DNA from: Mucinivorans hirudinis
GTDB taxonomy: Bacteria; Bacteroidota; Bacteroidia; Bacteroidales; Rikenellaceae
Assembly: GCA_000723505.1 (NCBI GenBank)
Contig: HG934468.1
Span: forward strand, 248,001 to 312,000
Length of the DNA: 64,000 bases
Direction: 5' to 3'
In this document: positions 9,638 to 21,391 of the stretch, in pieces
Numbering within the stretch: the stretch's first letter is position 1
Layout: the number at the start of each line of letters is the position of its first letter
Program-made: the position numbers and the translations under genes
Notes under the pieces: model-generated
Database searches by the model: none
Told to the model about the DNA's origin: nothing
What the model saw: only the letters and a program-made list of their open reading frames with translations

Positions 9638-11665
9638 TTAACCAATAGTTGAGCCAACGGGTGCATCAGCAACCGCCAGTGTAAGCCTACCCGTGGGGTC
9701 AGCCGCCATCAGAATCATACCTTGCGACTCGATGCCCTTAATCACGCGCGGCGCAAGGTTAGCCAGCACCAAAATCTGTCGACCCACCATATCCTCGGGC
9801 GAGTAATATTCCGCAATGCCGGAGACGATTGTGCGTCTATCCAAGCCCGTATCGATGATGAGTTTGAGCAACTTTTGGGTTTTAGGAACTCTCTCTGCCT
9901 CCAAAACCTTAGCCACGCGGATGTCCATTTTCCCGTAGTCGTCAAACTGCACAGTATCTTTTGCGGGGGCAAGTTCTGCGTTAGCCGCCTCGTTTGCCTG
10001 CTTGGTTGCCTCTAATTTAGCGAGTTGAGCTTCGACAACAGAATCCTCAATCTTTTCAAACAGCAACTCTGCCACCCCCAGCTCGTGTCCCGCCTCCAGT
10101 AGTGAAGCACTGCCTATCTCCTCCCAATTAAAGCCGGTTTTATTCAACATTTTCAGAAGTTTAGCAGCCGTAAACGGCATAAATGGCTCGCAAGCAATAG
10201 CCATATTGGCAGCAATTTGCAGCGACACATTCAAGATTGCGGCTGTGCGTTCGGGGTCGGTCTTGTACACCTTCCAAGGCTCGGTGTCTGCCAAATATTT
10301 GTTACCCAAGCGGGCAATATTCATCACCTCCTTCAACGCCTCGCGGAATTTATAGGTCTCGATATTTCGCTCAATCTCCGTCTTGATTTTAGGAAGTTCC
10401 GCCAAAACCTCTCTGTCATAATCGGTCGGAGCAGTTGCAAGCGGCACTTTATTGTCGAAGTATTTAGAGGTCAGCACCAAAGCGCGATTTATAAAATTTC
10501 CGTAGATAGCTACCAACTCTGAGTTGTTGCGCGCTTGGAAATCGCGCCACGTGAAGTCGTTATCCTTGGTTTCGGGGGCATTGGCACACAATACATAGCG
10601 TAAAACGTCCTGCTTACCGGGAAACTCCTCCAGATATTCGTGCAGCCAAACAGCCCAGTTGCGCGAGGTCGAAATCTTATCATTTTCCAAGTTAAGAAAC
10701 TCATTTGCAGGCACATTTTCGGGCAGAATATACCCGCCGTGTGCACGCAACATTGCGGGAAAGACAATGCAATGGAACACAATATTATCTTTGCCGATAA
10801 AGTGCACCATCTTTGTCTGCTCGTCCTTCCAATATTTCTCCCAGTCGGGCGTTAAATCCTTCGTTGCCGATATGTAACCGATTGGTGCATCGAACCATAC
10901 ATATAGAACCTTGCCCTCTGCGCCGGCTACGGGAACGGGTATACCCCAATCCAAATCGCGACTCACTGCCCGCGGTAGCAACCCGCCGTCCAACCAACTC
11001 TTGCACTGCCCGTAAACATTTGATTTCCAATCCTTATGCCCTTCCAGAATCCACTCCTTCAAAAACGGTTCGTGCTTATCCAGTGGCAAAAACCAGTGCT
11101 TGGTCTCCTTAAGAACGGGAGTTGCGCCGCTGATAGTCGACTTGGGGTTGATAAGCTCTGTTGCAGAGAGAGTTGAACCACACTTTTCGCACTGGTCGCC
11201 ATAAGCACCCTCTGCGCCACATTTGGGGCAAGTGCCTGTAATATAGCGGTCTGCAAGGAATTGTTGAGCTTCAGGGTCGAAATACTGTTCGGTGGTTTGC
11301 TCTATGAACTCTCCGTCGTTGTATAGTTTCAGGAAAAAATCGGATGCCGTCTGACGGTGTGTCGGGGAGGTTGTGCGCGAATAAATATCGAAACTTATGC
11401 CAAGTCCCGCAAAGGCGTTTTTGATAATATTATGATAACGATCTACCACCTGTTGGGGTGTAACACCCTCTTTACGAGCCTTTATCGTTATGGGCACACC
11501 GTGCTCATCCGAGCCGCAGATGCTGATAACGTCTTCGCCTTTCAATCGCAAATAGCGAACATAAATATCCGAGGGAACGTAAACCCCTGCCAAATGTCCA
11601 ATGTGCACCGGTCCGTTGGCATAGGGCAGAGCCGAGGTAACTAAGTGGCGTTTATATTTTTTCAT
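9638..11665 (-). CDS. metG: Methionyl-tRNA synthetase
   Basis: Charges tRNA-Met with methionine; 675 residues from the ATG at 11665. Motifs: the HIGH signature at residues 21-24 ([10 protein letters not shown]), a zinc knuckle with CPKCG and QCEKCG near 145-165, a KMSKS variant [10 protein letters not shown] near 340, and a C-terminal OB-fold tRNA-binding domain ([18 protein letters not shown]). An upstream extension to 11749 is open but has no family-like sequence, and a good promoter begins at 11691, so the shorter start is preferred. Confidence 0.96.
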   Translation of the reverse strand: MKKYKRHLVTSALPYANGPVHIGHLAGVYVPSDIYVRYLRLKGEDVISICGSDEHGVPITIKARKEGVTPQQVVDRYHNIIKNAFAGLGISFDIYSRTTSPTHRQTASDFFLKLYNDGEFIEQTTEQYFDPEAQQFLADRYITGTCPKCGAEGAYGDQCEKCGSTLSATELINPKSTISGATPVLKETKHWFLPLDKHEPFLKEWILEGHKDWKSNVYGQCKSWLDGGLLPRAVSRDLDWGIPVPVAGAEGKVLYVWFDAPIGYISATKDLTPDWEKYWKDEQTKMVHFIGKDNIVFHCIVFPAMLRAHGGYILPENVPANEFLNLENDKISTSRNWAVWLHEYLEEFPGKQDVLRYVLCANAPETKDNDFTWRDFQARNNSELVAIYGNFINRALVLTSKYFDNKVPLATAPTDYDREVLAELPKIKTEIERNIETYKFREALKEVMNIARLGNKYLADTEPWKVYKTDPERTAAILNVSLQIAANMAIACEPFMPFTAAKLLKMLNKTGFNWEEIGSASLLEAGHELGVAELLFEKIEDSVVEAQLAKLEATKQANEAANAELAPAKDTVQFDDYGKMDIRVAKVLEAERVPKTQKLLKLIIDTGLDRRTIVSGIAEYYSPEDMVGRQILVLANLAPRVIKGIESQGMILMAADPTGRLTLAVADAPVGSTIG

Positions 11666-11690
11666 AATTTTCGTGAAAGTATTTATCTCA

Positions 11691-11722
11691 CAAAAATAGT
11701 GAAAAAAGCGTTGATTAACAAA
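11691..11722 (-). promoter_or_regulatory. metG promoter, Bacteroidetes type
   Basis: On the minus strand a TTTG at 11722-11719 is followed after 20 bases by TATTTTTG at 11698-11691. This matches the -33 TTTG / -7 TAnnTTTG consensus. Transcription would start near 11685, shortly before the ATG at 11665, which also rules out the longer metG start. The -33 element overlaps the terminator hairpin of eno. Confidence 0.6.
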
Positions 11723-11766
11723 TTTTTTATTGAGACGGTGCCAAGGCACCGTCTCAATAAAAAATT
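11721..11766. terminator. Terminator palindrome between eno and metG
   Basis: Arms 11721-11742 and 11745-11766 are perfectly complementary over 22 bases with a 2-base centre. The stem has a GC core (GACGGTGCC) and is flanked by A and T runs, as in a bidirectional intrinsic terminator. It starts right at the eno stop codon, so it probably ends the eno transcript before metG. Confidence 0.8.
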
Positions 11767-13924
<2,158 letters not shown>

Positions 13925-14512
13925 TTGTTAACCATAGTGAAAAGTGCCACAAAGCTACAAAAATAATATATCAAAAATAGATTCATATCAAATAAAAATT
14001 AGAGAAAAACCTCTTTTTCCAAATATTATTTATAACTTTGTTAGGGACTGCGGTCCGCCATAGAACTTTTGGTAGTGTTTCAAACTTGCTGAATGTCATT
14101 GCAGCCTTCGCAGCAATGACAACTGAGAGAGTTGAGCTATGATGCGGCACCACCTTTCAGAAGACCCGTTAGGAAACTTTAGAAATAAGGTGAAAATATG
14201 AGGCTCAAGAGGCGCAATATAAAGGGGACTTCTAAAAATTAATCGATTGAGATTTTTGATCTATTTTGCGCAGCTTTGGATTTGATAATCCAAAGACAGT
14301 ATCGGGATACGGCTTTGATAATCAAATCCAAAGATGTGTAAAAGAAATTAAAAATATCATCGAAAAAAGAAACCTCCACATTTTTGTTTAATTTTTAGAA
14401 GTCCCCTAAAGCCAATTTCATATAGTTGCTAAGGTTGCGGAACGATATTGATAAAAGAAAATTTAGGAGTGCGAACTCCTTTGAGCATAAACTAATAACG
14501 AAAATAAAGTCA
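13925..14512. other. Intergenic gap holding a MITE-like element
   Basis: This 588-base gap between divergent genes has no convincing reading frame. It contains a small hairpin (14095-14102 against 14113-14120), the MITE-like element at 14223-14407, and a TAACTTTG box at 14033-14040 that could be a distant plus-strand promoter separated from the kinase gene by the element. Confidence 0.5.
14223..14407. repeat. MITE-like element with 20-bp terminal inverted repeats
   Basis: Bases 14223-14242 (AGGGGACTTCTAAAAATTAA) are exactly complementary to 14388-14407. The 185-base element encodes nothing and contains an inner imperfect inverted repeat based on TTTGGATTTGATAATC around 14274-14335. The same terminal sequence recurs at 24435, 26719 and 28482, so this is a repeat family. 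No clear target duplication is visible. Confidence 0.75.
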
Positions 14513-15712
14513 ATGAAGAACGAATTTGAACTCACCACCGAGCAATTAATTGAGATTGCCAACGACCTTGATGCCAAGATTTACAGGGGTTTAACTGTAA
14601 ACGGCACAGAAATAAAATGTATCCCCACTTACGTTAAGCCCTGCAAAAATGCACTCGAGGGAGAGGCTGTAGCTTTCGACCTGGGGGGTACAAATTTCCG
14701 CGCCGCAAAAGTCCGAATCGGAGAGCATACGGATGTTTTAGAGGACTTTAAGAAAAATTTTGAACATATGAAAGAGCCGCGCTACACGCGCGAAGACCTC
14801 TTCGAGGATATTTCCAATGTCGCCGATAAACTCGATATTGCAGACAATGCAAGCATCGGTTACTGCTTCTCGTATCCGTCAGAGTCTACAATGAATGGAG
14901 ATGCAGAACTAATAGAGTGGACAAAGGGGGTGAATATAGATGGGATGATAGGCAAGCCCATAGGTCAGACCCTACTCGACTATCTGAACGAGAAAAATCC
15001 GAAACGTTACAGTAAAGTGGTAGTTATCAACGACACGATAGCAACCCTTTTCGCCGGTCTATCCACTCCCCACAAGGATGCTTACATAGGTCTTATCGTG
15101 GGCACGGGGACAAATATGGCAACCATCTACCCCTCATCCCATATATCAAAGATAAAGAACGTAAAGAGCTGGAAGGGCGAAACGCCGGTTAATCTCGAGT
15201 CGGGCAACTTCAATCCGCCCCACTTGACCAAATATGATAATGCGGTAGATGCTAAATCCGAGAAACCGGGAGCACAACGGTTCGAGAAAGCAATATCGGG
15301 AATGTATATCGGACGAGTATTTTTGGAGGTTTTTCCCGAAGCCGGCTTCGAGCCGACACTATCGGGCAAAGACCTTAACTTTATCATCAACAACCCAACC
15401 GAATATACCTCCGAGCAGGTGGAGGTTGCATATCAAATCAATGTCCGTTCGGCAAAATTAGTAGCAGCCTCCATCGCGGGCTTGGTATCTAACCTTGCAA
15501 AAGTCAATGCCAACACACGAAACATTATGTTGCTTGCCGAAGGGACAATGTTCTGGAGCAAAGCTGTTTACAAGGACTTCGACTATAAGAGTGTCGTGCA
15601 CGACACCCTACGCACCATCCTTCGAGGTATGGGCTACGAGGATATTAATGTGGATATTCCACTCACGAGCAATGCCAACCTGATAGGATCGGCGGTTGCG
15701 GTACTATCTTAG
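14513..15712 (+). CDS. Hexokinase-family sugar kinase
   Basis: A 399-residue member of the hexokinase (Hexokinase_1/2) family, which phosphorylates glucose or related hexoses with ATP. The phosphate-binding motif is VAFDLGGTNFRAAKV near residue 50, and GLIVGTGTNMA near 185 is the second nucleotide loop. This is the eukaryotic-type hexokinase fold, as found in several Bacteroidetes, rather than the short ROK or Glk glucokinases. The ATG at 14513 (MKNEFELTT) is chosen because the preceding open stretch from 14426 lacks family similarity. tadA follows after 10 bases. Confidence 0.85.
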   Translation: MKNEFELTTEQLIEIANDLDAKIYRGLTVNGTEIKCIPTYVKPCKNALEGEAVAFDLGGTNFRAAKVRIGEHTDVLEDFKKNFEHMKEPRYTREDLFEDISNVADKLDIADNASIGYCFSYPSESTMNGDAELIEWTKGVNIDGMIGKPIGQTLLDYLNEKNPKRYSKVVVINDTIATLFAGLSTPHKDAYIGLIVGTGTNMATIYPSSHISKIKNVKSWKGETPVNLESGNFNPPHLTKYDNAVDAKSEKPGAQRFEKAISGMYIGRVFLEVFPEAGFEPTLSGKDLNFIINNPTEYTSEQVEVAYQINVRSAKLVAASIAGLVSNLAKVNANTRNIMLLAEGTMFWSKAVYKDFDYKSVVHDTLRTILRGMGYEDINVDIPLTSNANLIGSAVAVLS

Positions 15713-15722
15713 AAATAGGCGG

Positions 15723-16148
15723 ATGATTAGAGAAGCAATAGTGGAAGCACAGAGGGCTTTAGCGCGTGGCGAAGTGCCCGTGGGGGCTGTTGTGGCGTGC
15801 CGAGGGCGGATTATCGCACGGGCACATAATATGGTTGAGACCCTGAACGACCCCACAGCACACGCCGAAATGCAAGCAATCACGGCGGCGGCTAACGCCC
15901 TTGGAGGTAAATATTTGGGTGATTGCACGATGTACGTAACACTCGAACCCTGCCCTATGTGTGCCGCCGCAATGTATAATGCGCATTTGGGCGAGTTGGT
16001 CTATGGTGCGTCAGACACAAAACGCGGCTATAGAACAATATCCCCCAATTTGCTGCACCCAAAGACAACTGTTCAAAGCGGCATTTTGGAGGAAGAATGT
16101 GCCGCGCTTATGAAACTATTTTTTCGGGAGCTCAGAAAAAAATTTTGA
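15723..16148 (+). CDS. tadA: tRNA-specific adenosine deaminase
   Basis: Converts adenosine to inosine at the wobble position of tRNA-Arg(ACG). The 141 residues contain the zinc-binding deaminase motifs HAE (residues 47-49, with catalytic Glu49) and PCPMC (Cys77 and Cys80). The start at 15723 (MIREAIVEAQ) follows the kinase stop by 10 bases; an in-frame ATG at 15696 would overlap that gene and adds no family sequence. The C-terminal LLHPKTTVQSGILEEECA is typical of TadA. Confidence 0.93.
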   Translation: MIREAIVEAQRALARGEVPVGAVVACRGRIIARAHNMVETLNDPTAHAEMQAITAAANALGGKYLGDCTMYVTLEPCPMCAAAMYNAHLGELVYGASDTKRGYRTISPNLLHPKTTVQSGILEEECAALMKLFFRELRKKF

Positions 16149-16210
16149 ATTTCAGTAAAAAATGTACACCTTTGTTGTGGAAAATAAATAATATCAAAAC
16201 CGATAAAATT

Positions 16211-17176
16211 ATGAAAAGAGTAAAAGTTGTATTGATTACCTTAGTTGCGACCCTATTCACTGTAGTGGCTTCTGCTCAAACTGTGGAAGAAGCCGGCGAA
16301 AAGTACAATCAAGCTATGGCTAAGGCGCAGGGTGGCGATTTGAACAACGCTATTAAACTTATGGAAGAGGCTATGAATCTTGCTATTGATCTCGGGGAAG
16401 ATGGTACGGAAATCCTTGCGGAGACGCACAATTGGCTACCTAAATTATATATGGCTAAGGGTTCGAATGATGCAAAAAACAAAAAATACGATGATGCAGT
16501 TGTCGCATTGAGTAAGGCTGAAGAGTTGGCGGATCTATGGGGTAATGCACAGGTCAAGGCAGGTGCATCACGAGCAATATCAACTGTTTATATGGCTATG
16601 GGTATCGAGGCTTTTAATGGAGACCAATTTGAAAAGGCTCTTGAATCTTTCAGCAAAGGTTACGAACAAGATCCGGGAAACATTACCCTTGCGGGATACA
16701 CCGCGAAATCTTACGCAAAGACAGGCAACTTGAATAAATCTTTAGAAATATACAAAGGTATCATTGAAATAGGAGCAGCGAACTCGAAGTACGCTGCCGC
16801 AGCTAAAGAGGCAGCAGCAGATGCGACAGGCTTTGTTTTGGAAGCTTTGGCTGAAGCCGGCAAAGAGCAAAATTTGGAAAAAGCTGTTGCGTTGGCAGAT
16901 ACCTTAGCAGGAATTTCGCCCAACGAGCCTCAATCGAATATGCTTGTTATTCAGCTGGCTAACAACCTCAAAAAGTATGACGTAGTTATCGAGCGCGGTG
17001 CTATGTCGGCTGAGGCGCAGTCAAGTCCTGAGTTGAAATCGGACGCTTACTTCATATTGGGCGTGGCATATGAAGCAAAGGGCGACAAAGCAAAAGCTAC
17101 AGAAGCCTACAAAAAAGTGACTGCCGGCAAAAACGTAGCTGCAGCAAAAACCGCTGTTACAAACCTAAGCAAATAA
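16211..17176 (+). CDS. Secreted TPR-repeat protein
   Basis: A 321-residue protein with a signal peptide (MKRVKVVLITLVATLFTVVA, cleavage near SAQ) and at least four tetratricopeptide-like helical pairs, for example GIEAFNGDQFEKALESFSKG and AYFILGVAYEAKGDKAKATE. It should lie in the periplasm or be surface bound and act as a protein-interaction scaffold. The ATG at 16211 is chosen because it begins the signal peptide; the open extension upstream overlaps tadA. No specific partner can be named. A good terminator follows. Confidence 0.8.
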   Translation: MKRVKVVLITLVATLFTVVASAQTVEEAGEKYNQAMAKAQGGDLNNAIKLMEEAMNLAIDLGEDGTEILAETHNWLPKLYMAKGSNDAKNKKYDDAVVALSKAEELADLWGNAQVKAGASRAISTVYMAMGIEAFNGDQFEKALESFSKGYEQDPGNITLAGYTAKSYAKTGNLNKSLEIYKGIIEIGAANSKYAAAAKEAAADATGFVLEALAEAGKEQNLEKAVALADTLAGISPNEPQSNMLVIQLANNLKKYDVVIERGAMSAEAQSSPELKSDAYFILGVAYEAKGDKAKATEAYKKVTAGKNVAAAKTAVTNLSK

Positions 17177-17200
17177 TATTTTCTCGAAATATTTCCGGCA

Positions 17201-17228
17201 GGGGCACAAGAAGTTGTGCCCCCTTTTA
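17201..17228 (+). terminator. Intrinsic terminator after the TPR gene
   Basis: GGGGCACAA (17201-17209) pairs with TTGTGCCCC (17214-17222) around a GAAG loop and is followed by a short T run. This is a textbook rho-independent terminator, 8 bases before the murE start. Confidence 0.85.
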
Positions 17229-17235
17229 TTAAAAG

Positions 17236-18684
17236 ATGGTTCACAAAATTATAGCCGCAAGCGAGCCCTTAGAAGTAATCGGCTCCGCGCCCGCTACGAT
17301 TGACTCCTTAGCTTTCGACTCGCGTAAAGTGGGCAATCATACGGCATTCTTTGCCCTTCGCGGCACACACACCGATGGGCACAACTATATCGAAAATGCA
17401 ATCCAAAGAGGCGCAAACCTCATCTTTTGCGAGAAGTTGCCCGAGTCAATGCACAACGAGCTGTGCTATGTGAGGGTTGCCGACTGCTCGGTGGCTCTTG
17501 CCCTAGCTGCAAAAGTGTTCTACTCAGACCCATCCGCTAAAATCAAACTCGTGGGCGTTACCGGCACAAATGGCAAAACAACAATCGCCACCTTGCTGCA
17601 CGACCTATTCGAGAAGTTGGGATATCGTTGCGGACTACTATCTACGGTTGTGTACAAAATCGACAAACGCGAAATACCGGCATCACACACAACACCTGAC
17701 GCACTACAAATAAATGTCTTGCTAAGTGAAATGGTCGAGTGTGGTTGCGAATATTGTTTTATGGAGGTGAGTTCCCACAGCGTTGTTCAAAATCGAATCA
17801 AAGGCATCGAATTTGAGGGCGGCATATTCACCAACCTCACCCACGACCACTTAGACTACCACGGCACATTTCTCGCCTACCGCGATGCTAAGAAGGCATT
17901 TTTCGACAATCTACCACCCAAAGCCTTTGCACTGACTAACTTAGACGACAAGAACGGGGAGGTGATGCTACAAAATTGCCGCGCACGCCGCCGAAGCTAC
18001 TCGCTGAGAACCATTGCCCACTACCACTGCCTCATACGAGAGAGTCACCTAGACGGCACACTGATATCACTAAACAATAGCGAGCTTTGGGTTCAGTTCA
18101 TCGGCAGATTCAACGCCTATAACCTTGCGGCAATATATGGCGCTGCAATGGAACTTGGGGCTGATAGAGAGCAGGTTATGATCACTCTATCAACACTACA
18201 ACCAGTAGCCGGCAGGTTTGAGTGCGTCCGCGGGCGAGATGGAAAGTTGGCAATTATAGACTATGCCCATACACCGGACGCACTACAAAATGTACTCGAA
18301 ACCATTGGCGAGCTCAAGGGTGGTGCGCGTGTCTACACTGTTGTGGGCTGCGGCGGAGACCGCGACGCAACAAAACGCCCTTTGATGGCGCGTATAGCGG
18401 TAAATATGAGCAATATGACTATTCTAACTACCGACAATCCGCGCACGGAAAGCCCCGACGATATTTTGCGACAGATGCGTGAGGGTTTAGACTGCACGGA
18501 GGTGCGTCGCTCGCTGGTAATCAACGATAGGCGCGAGGCTATCCGCACAGCAATCACGCTAGCATCCCCGGGTGACATCATCCTCATAGCCGGCAAAGGA
18601 CACGAAACATATCAGGAGATTGACGGCATACGTCACCATTTCGACGACAAAGAGGAGGCTGAGAGAGAGTTAGGTGTGAGGTAG
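17236..18684 (+). CDS. murE: UDP-MurNAc-tripeptide ligase, DAP-adding
   Basis: Adds the third residue, meso-diaminopimelate, to UDP-MurNAc-Ala-Glu in peptidoglycan synthesis. The 482 residues show the Mur ligase order: N-terminal domain with LAFDSRKV, ATP loop VTGTNGKTTIATLL near residue 112, carbamylated-Lys region, and a C-terminal domain with DNPRTESPDDI near 400. DNPR is the DAP-specificity motif; Lys-adding enzymes differ there. It appears isolated from the usual mur/fts cluster. Confidence 0.95.
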   Translation: MVHKIIAASEPLEVIGSAPATIDSLAFDSRKVGNHTAFFALRGTHTDGHNYIENAIQRGANLIFCEKLPESMHNELCYVRVADCSVALALAAKVFYSDPSAKIKLVGVTGTNGKTTIATLLHDLFEKLGYRCGLLSTVVYKIDKREIPASHTTPDALQINVLLSEMVECGCEYCFMEVSSHSVVQNRIKGIEFEGGIFTNLTHDHLDYHGTFLAYRDAKKAFFDNLPPKAFALTNLDDKNGEVMLQNCRARRRSYSLRTIAHYHCLIRESHLDGTLISLNNSELWVQFIGRFNAYNLAAIYGAAMELGADREQVMITLSTLQPVAGRFECVRGRDGKLAIIDYAHTPDALQNVLETIGELKGGARVYTVVGCGGDRDATKRPLMARIAVNMSNMTILTTDNPRTESPDDILRQMREGLDCTEVRRSLVINDRREAIRTAITLASPGDIILIAGKGHETYQEIDGIRHHFDDKEEAERELGVR

Positions 18685-18686
18685 GT

Positions 18687-18722
18687 AATTTTTCTGGGAG
18701 GGGGGATATCCTCCCTGGAAAA
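18687..18722. terminator. Bidirectional terminator between murE and the amidohydrolase
   Basis: GGGAGG at 697-702 of the 18 kb block (18697-18702) pairs with CCTCCC at 18710-18715, flanked by a T run on the left and an A run on the right. It fills the 38-base gap between converging stop codons. Confidence 0.65.
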
Positions 18723-19862
18723 TCACAACTTTTCTGCCAACTCAGCCATAAATGCCGCGCCGTAAGCCAAACACCCCTCATCGGCCACAAACTCCGCATT
18801 ATGCAACGGCGCGGACTCCCCAACCCCAAGTCTATAAAATAGTGACGGATATCGAGCCGCGTAGAAGCCAAAATCCTCCGCCGTCATTCTCATCGGAATA
18901 TTTACGACTGCCTCACCACCAAATTCTTCGAGGCAAACTGCTATGGCTCTCTTCGTAAGTTCGGGGTTGTTGTAAACACTTGGATAACCAGTCTTTATCT
19001 CAACATCCGCATCAACATCGTATGATAACGCCGTATTCTTGGCAATCTCCTCTACACGTTTGTGAGCTTGCGCTCTAAATTCCTCACTCATAGTGCGTAA
19101 AGTCCCCTCTATATATACCTCATCGGGTATAATATTAGTAGCCCCATCTGCAATAACTCTTCCAAAGGACAAAACCGCGGGAGTGAGGGCATTGTTATTA
19201 CGCGAAACGATGGTCTGCATCGCAAGTACCATCGCCGCACTCGCCACCACAGGGTCTTTGAGAAGGTGAGGCATAGCCGCGTGCCCGCCGCGTCCGCGCA
19301 TCGTGATGTGAATTTCGTCTGTGGAAGCCATAAACGTACCTCCGCGAAAGCCAAAGACCCCGACCGGCAGTTCGGGTGAAACGTGCTGACCGACAAAGCA
19401 TCTCGGCTCTAAACCATCAAAAACCCCCTCTTTTAGAACTATTGAAGCACCACCCGGATGCATCTCCTCGCCCGGCTGGAAAAGCCCCCAAATAGTACCC
19501 TTGTAACCATTAATTTTAAGCAATATCAACGCCGCTAAGAGCGACGTTGTATGAATATCGTGTCCGCAAGCGTGCATTTTTCCGGACTTGCAGGCATACG
19601 GCAAGTTGTTCCTCTCGTGAATTGGGAGCGCGTCCATATCTGCGCGCAGAACAATCGGATTTTCGGGTTTATCTCCCGTCAATTTTGCTAATAGTCCCGT
19701 GCCGGCAACCTTAACATACGGGATGGCGTACTCGTCCAATACTGCAGCCACAAAAGCCTGAGTGTTATACTCTTCAAAGGATAGTTCGGCATTTTGGTGT
19801 ATATATCTCCGCCACTCAACTATCCGTGGCATCATCTTCTTTGCTAATTCAAAATAGCTCAT
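18723..19862 (-). CDS. M20-family N-acyl-amino-acid amidohydrolase
   Basis: A 379-residue M20D metallopeptidase that cleaves N-acylated amino acids or similar amides. Metal and catalytic motifs are visible: VLRADMDALPI, MHACGHDIHT and LFQPGEEMHPGGA (catalytic Glu pair), then the dimerisation domain with GRGGHAAMPH. No signal peptide is seen, so it is cytoplasmic. The family includes hippurate and IAA-amino-acid hydrolases; the exact substrate is not deducible. It is the last gene of a minus-strand group with murA, the methyltransferase and the nitroreductase upstream. Confidence 0.88.
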   Translation of the reverse strand: MSYFELAKKMMPRIVEWRRYIHQNAELSFEEYNTQAFVAAVLDEYAIPYVKVAGTGLLAKLTGDKPENPIVLRADMDALPIHERNNLPYACKSGKMHACGHDIHTTSLLAALILLKINGYKGTIWGLFQPGEEMHPGGASIVLKEGVFDGLEPRCFVGQHVSPELPVGVFGFRGGTFMASTDEIHITMRGRGGHAAMPHLLKDPVVASAAMVLAMQTIVSRNNNALTPAVLSFGRVIADGATNIIPDEVYIEGTLRTMSEEFRAQAHKRVEEIAKNTALSYDVDADVEIKTGYPSVYNNPELTKRAIAVCLEEFGGEAVVNIPMRMTAEDFGFYAARYPSLFYRLGVGESAPLHNAEFVADEGCLAYGAAFMAELAEKL

Positions 19863-19910
19863 AACAATATATCAAATTTATGATAATAAGGCACATATAT
19901 TAACTCAGCA

Positions 19911-20657
19911 TTAAAACTCTATAAATCCCTGCTGGGCAAGCACCTCAAAATACTCTTTCGAGAATTTCAAGCTATCCTCACCCTTGTATCTTCGCTCTGT
20001 GAAAATTTTCGCAAGATTTTCCAGACCATTTTCATCTAATAACTTTTTGGTGAAATCTGAATTTTCCATTTCAGAATACAATTCATCTATTTTTTCGGAG
20101 GTGAATGGCGTATACCTCTCATACTGCACCACTGCCTCCATCGGCAGACGCGGCGTAAGAGGCGGATTGACTGATGGATAGCCAACCGCAACTGTCGTCA
20201 CGGGCACAACTCCGCGCGGCAACTCCAAGATTTCTATAATGCGCCGTGCTGTGTAGGTTGTCGTGCCGAGGTATACTATGCCAAGACCTTGATTTTCAGC
20301 CTCTAATGCAAAGTTTTCGGACGCTAACAGAGCATCAATCGCAGCATTGACCCACCACATAAAGTTGTGATAATCAGGCTCTGCCCCTCGCTGCAAACAC
20401 CACTGCGTGAAACGATTCACGTCCGCACAAAAGGTCACCACAGCCCCAGCCTGCCGAACGCAAGGTTGATTGAAATGGCAGGGAGAAAGCAGTTCCTTAC
20501 CCTGATCGCTCTGGGTTACCACCATCGAATAGAGCTGCATCCCACCCGTTGTCGAAGCACGAGAGGCGGCAACCAATATTTCATCGAGAATGTTATTATC
20601 AATTTTTCGTTCCGAAAATGCACGAATCGTACGATGCGTGGCAATAGCTTTAATCAT
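19911..20657 (-). CDS. Nitroreductase-family flavoprotein
   Basis: A 248-residue FMN-dependent oxidoreductase. The N-terminus KAIATHRTIRAFSERKID is the FMN-phosphate-binding start, and SRASTTGGMQLYSMVV and the central NAAIDALLASENFALEAENQ with GLGIVYLGT follow the NfsA/FRP-like pattern. It likely uses NADPH to reduce nitro compounds or quinones; the natural substrate is unknown. It ends before the amidohydrolase and starts 14 bases after the methyltransferase gene stops. Confidence 0.85.
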   Translation of the reverse strand: MIKAIATHRTIRAFSERKIDNNILDEILVAASRASTTGGMQLYSMVVTQSDQGKELLSPCHFNQPCVRQAGAVVTFCADVNRFTQWCLQRGAEPDYHNFMWWVNAAIDALLASENFALEAENQGLGIVYLGTTTYTARRIIEILELPRGVVPVTTVAVGYPSVNPPLTPRLPMEAVVQYERYTPFTSEKIDELYSEMENSDFTKKLLDENGLENLAKIFTERRYKGEDSLKFSKEYFEVLAQQGFIEF

Positions 20658-20671
20658 AGCAAATTAGTCTC

Positions 20672-21391
20672 TTAGAATCGTAAGTAAAATGGTGAGGTAA
20701 GCTCTCTGTACTCGCGACTGTATTCGCGGGGATTGGTGGTTTCTATGGTGAGATTCTCTTCCAGTAATTCGGTTTTGGCAAACGAAAACTCTGCTGCGAT
20801 GCGCTTCACGGAACGCCCGGCGATAGGGGTGATATTCAACTTTTTATTACAATAGAGACCCTCACGCGCTGCCTTAGCCATAAAAATCCCTGCCTCACTG
20901 TATGGAAATATTGCACAAAAACGCCCCTCAGGTTTTAACAAAGAGATAACTCCGTCCACCAAATCCGAATATGGCAAGAGTGCGGCGTGGCGTGCAGCAG
21001 TGCGCGTAAGTTGCATATTATGAGAGGAGTTAAGGAAAAAAGGCGGATTGGAAATAATCAAGCAATATCTCTTTTCACTCGTTGCGGCATACTCCTGCAA
21101 GGAGATTTCGCGCACAAAAATTCTTTCGTTCCATCGCGAACGCCTAGCATTCAAGGCTGCCTCCTGTGCGGCAAGTGGCTCAATTTCAATGGCATCCACC
21201 ACCACTTTAGAATTACGCTGCGCCACCATCAACGCCAAGAGTCCCGTACCGCATCCGACATCTAAAACCCGCTGCTCATCTCCCCTCACATCTGCCCACG
21301 CCCCAAGCAGAACACCGTCCGTGCCCACACGCATAGCACTCTGACGCTGCTCAATCTCGAACTGCTTGAAACGGAAATAGTCGGACGGCAT
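20672..21391 (-). CDS. tRNA1(Val) (adenine-37-N6)-methyltransferase-like
   Basis: A 239-residue class I SAM methyltransferase. The SAM loop is VLDVGCGTGLLALMVA near residue 42, and the N6-adenine active-site motif is ISNPPFF near residue 113. Opening sequence FRFKQFEIEQRQSAMRVGTDGVLLG is characteristic of TrmN6 (YfiC), which modifies A37 of tRNA-Val. The start abuts the murA stop with no gap, so the two are probably co-transcribed. Confidence 0.85.
   Translation of the reverse strand: MPSDYFRFKQFEIEQRQSAMRVGTDGVLLGAWADVRGDEQRVLDVGCGTGLLALMVAQRNSKVVVDAIEIEPLAAQEAALNARRSRWNERIFVREISLQEYAATSEKRYCLIISNPPFFLNSSHNMQLTRTAARHAALLPYSDLVDGVISLLKPEGRFCAIFPYSEAGIFMAKAAREGLYCNKKLNITPIAGRSVKRIAAEFSFAKTELLEENLTIETTNPREYSREYRELTSPFYLRF

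Noticed and set aside
11666-11749. 28-residue N-terminal extension of metG
   Set aside because: No family similarity, and a good promoter and expected transcript start lie within or downstream of it.
14095-14120. Hairpin GTCATTGC / GCAATGAC as a small RNA or terminator
   Set aside because: Short stem with no T run and no adjacent gene end; could be chance.
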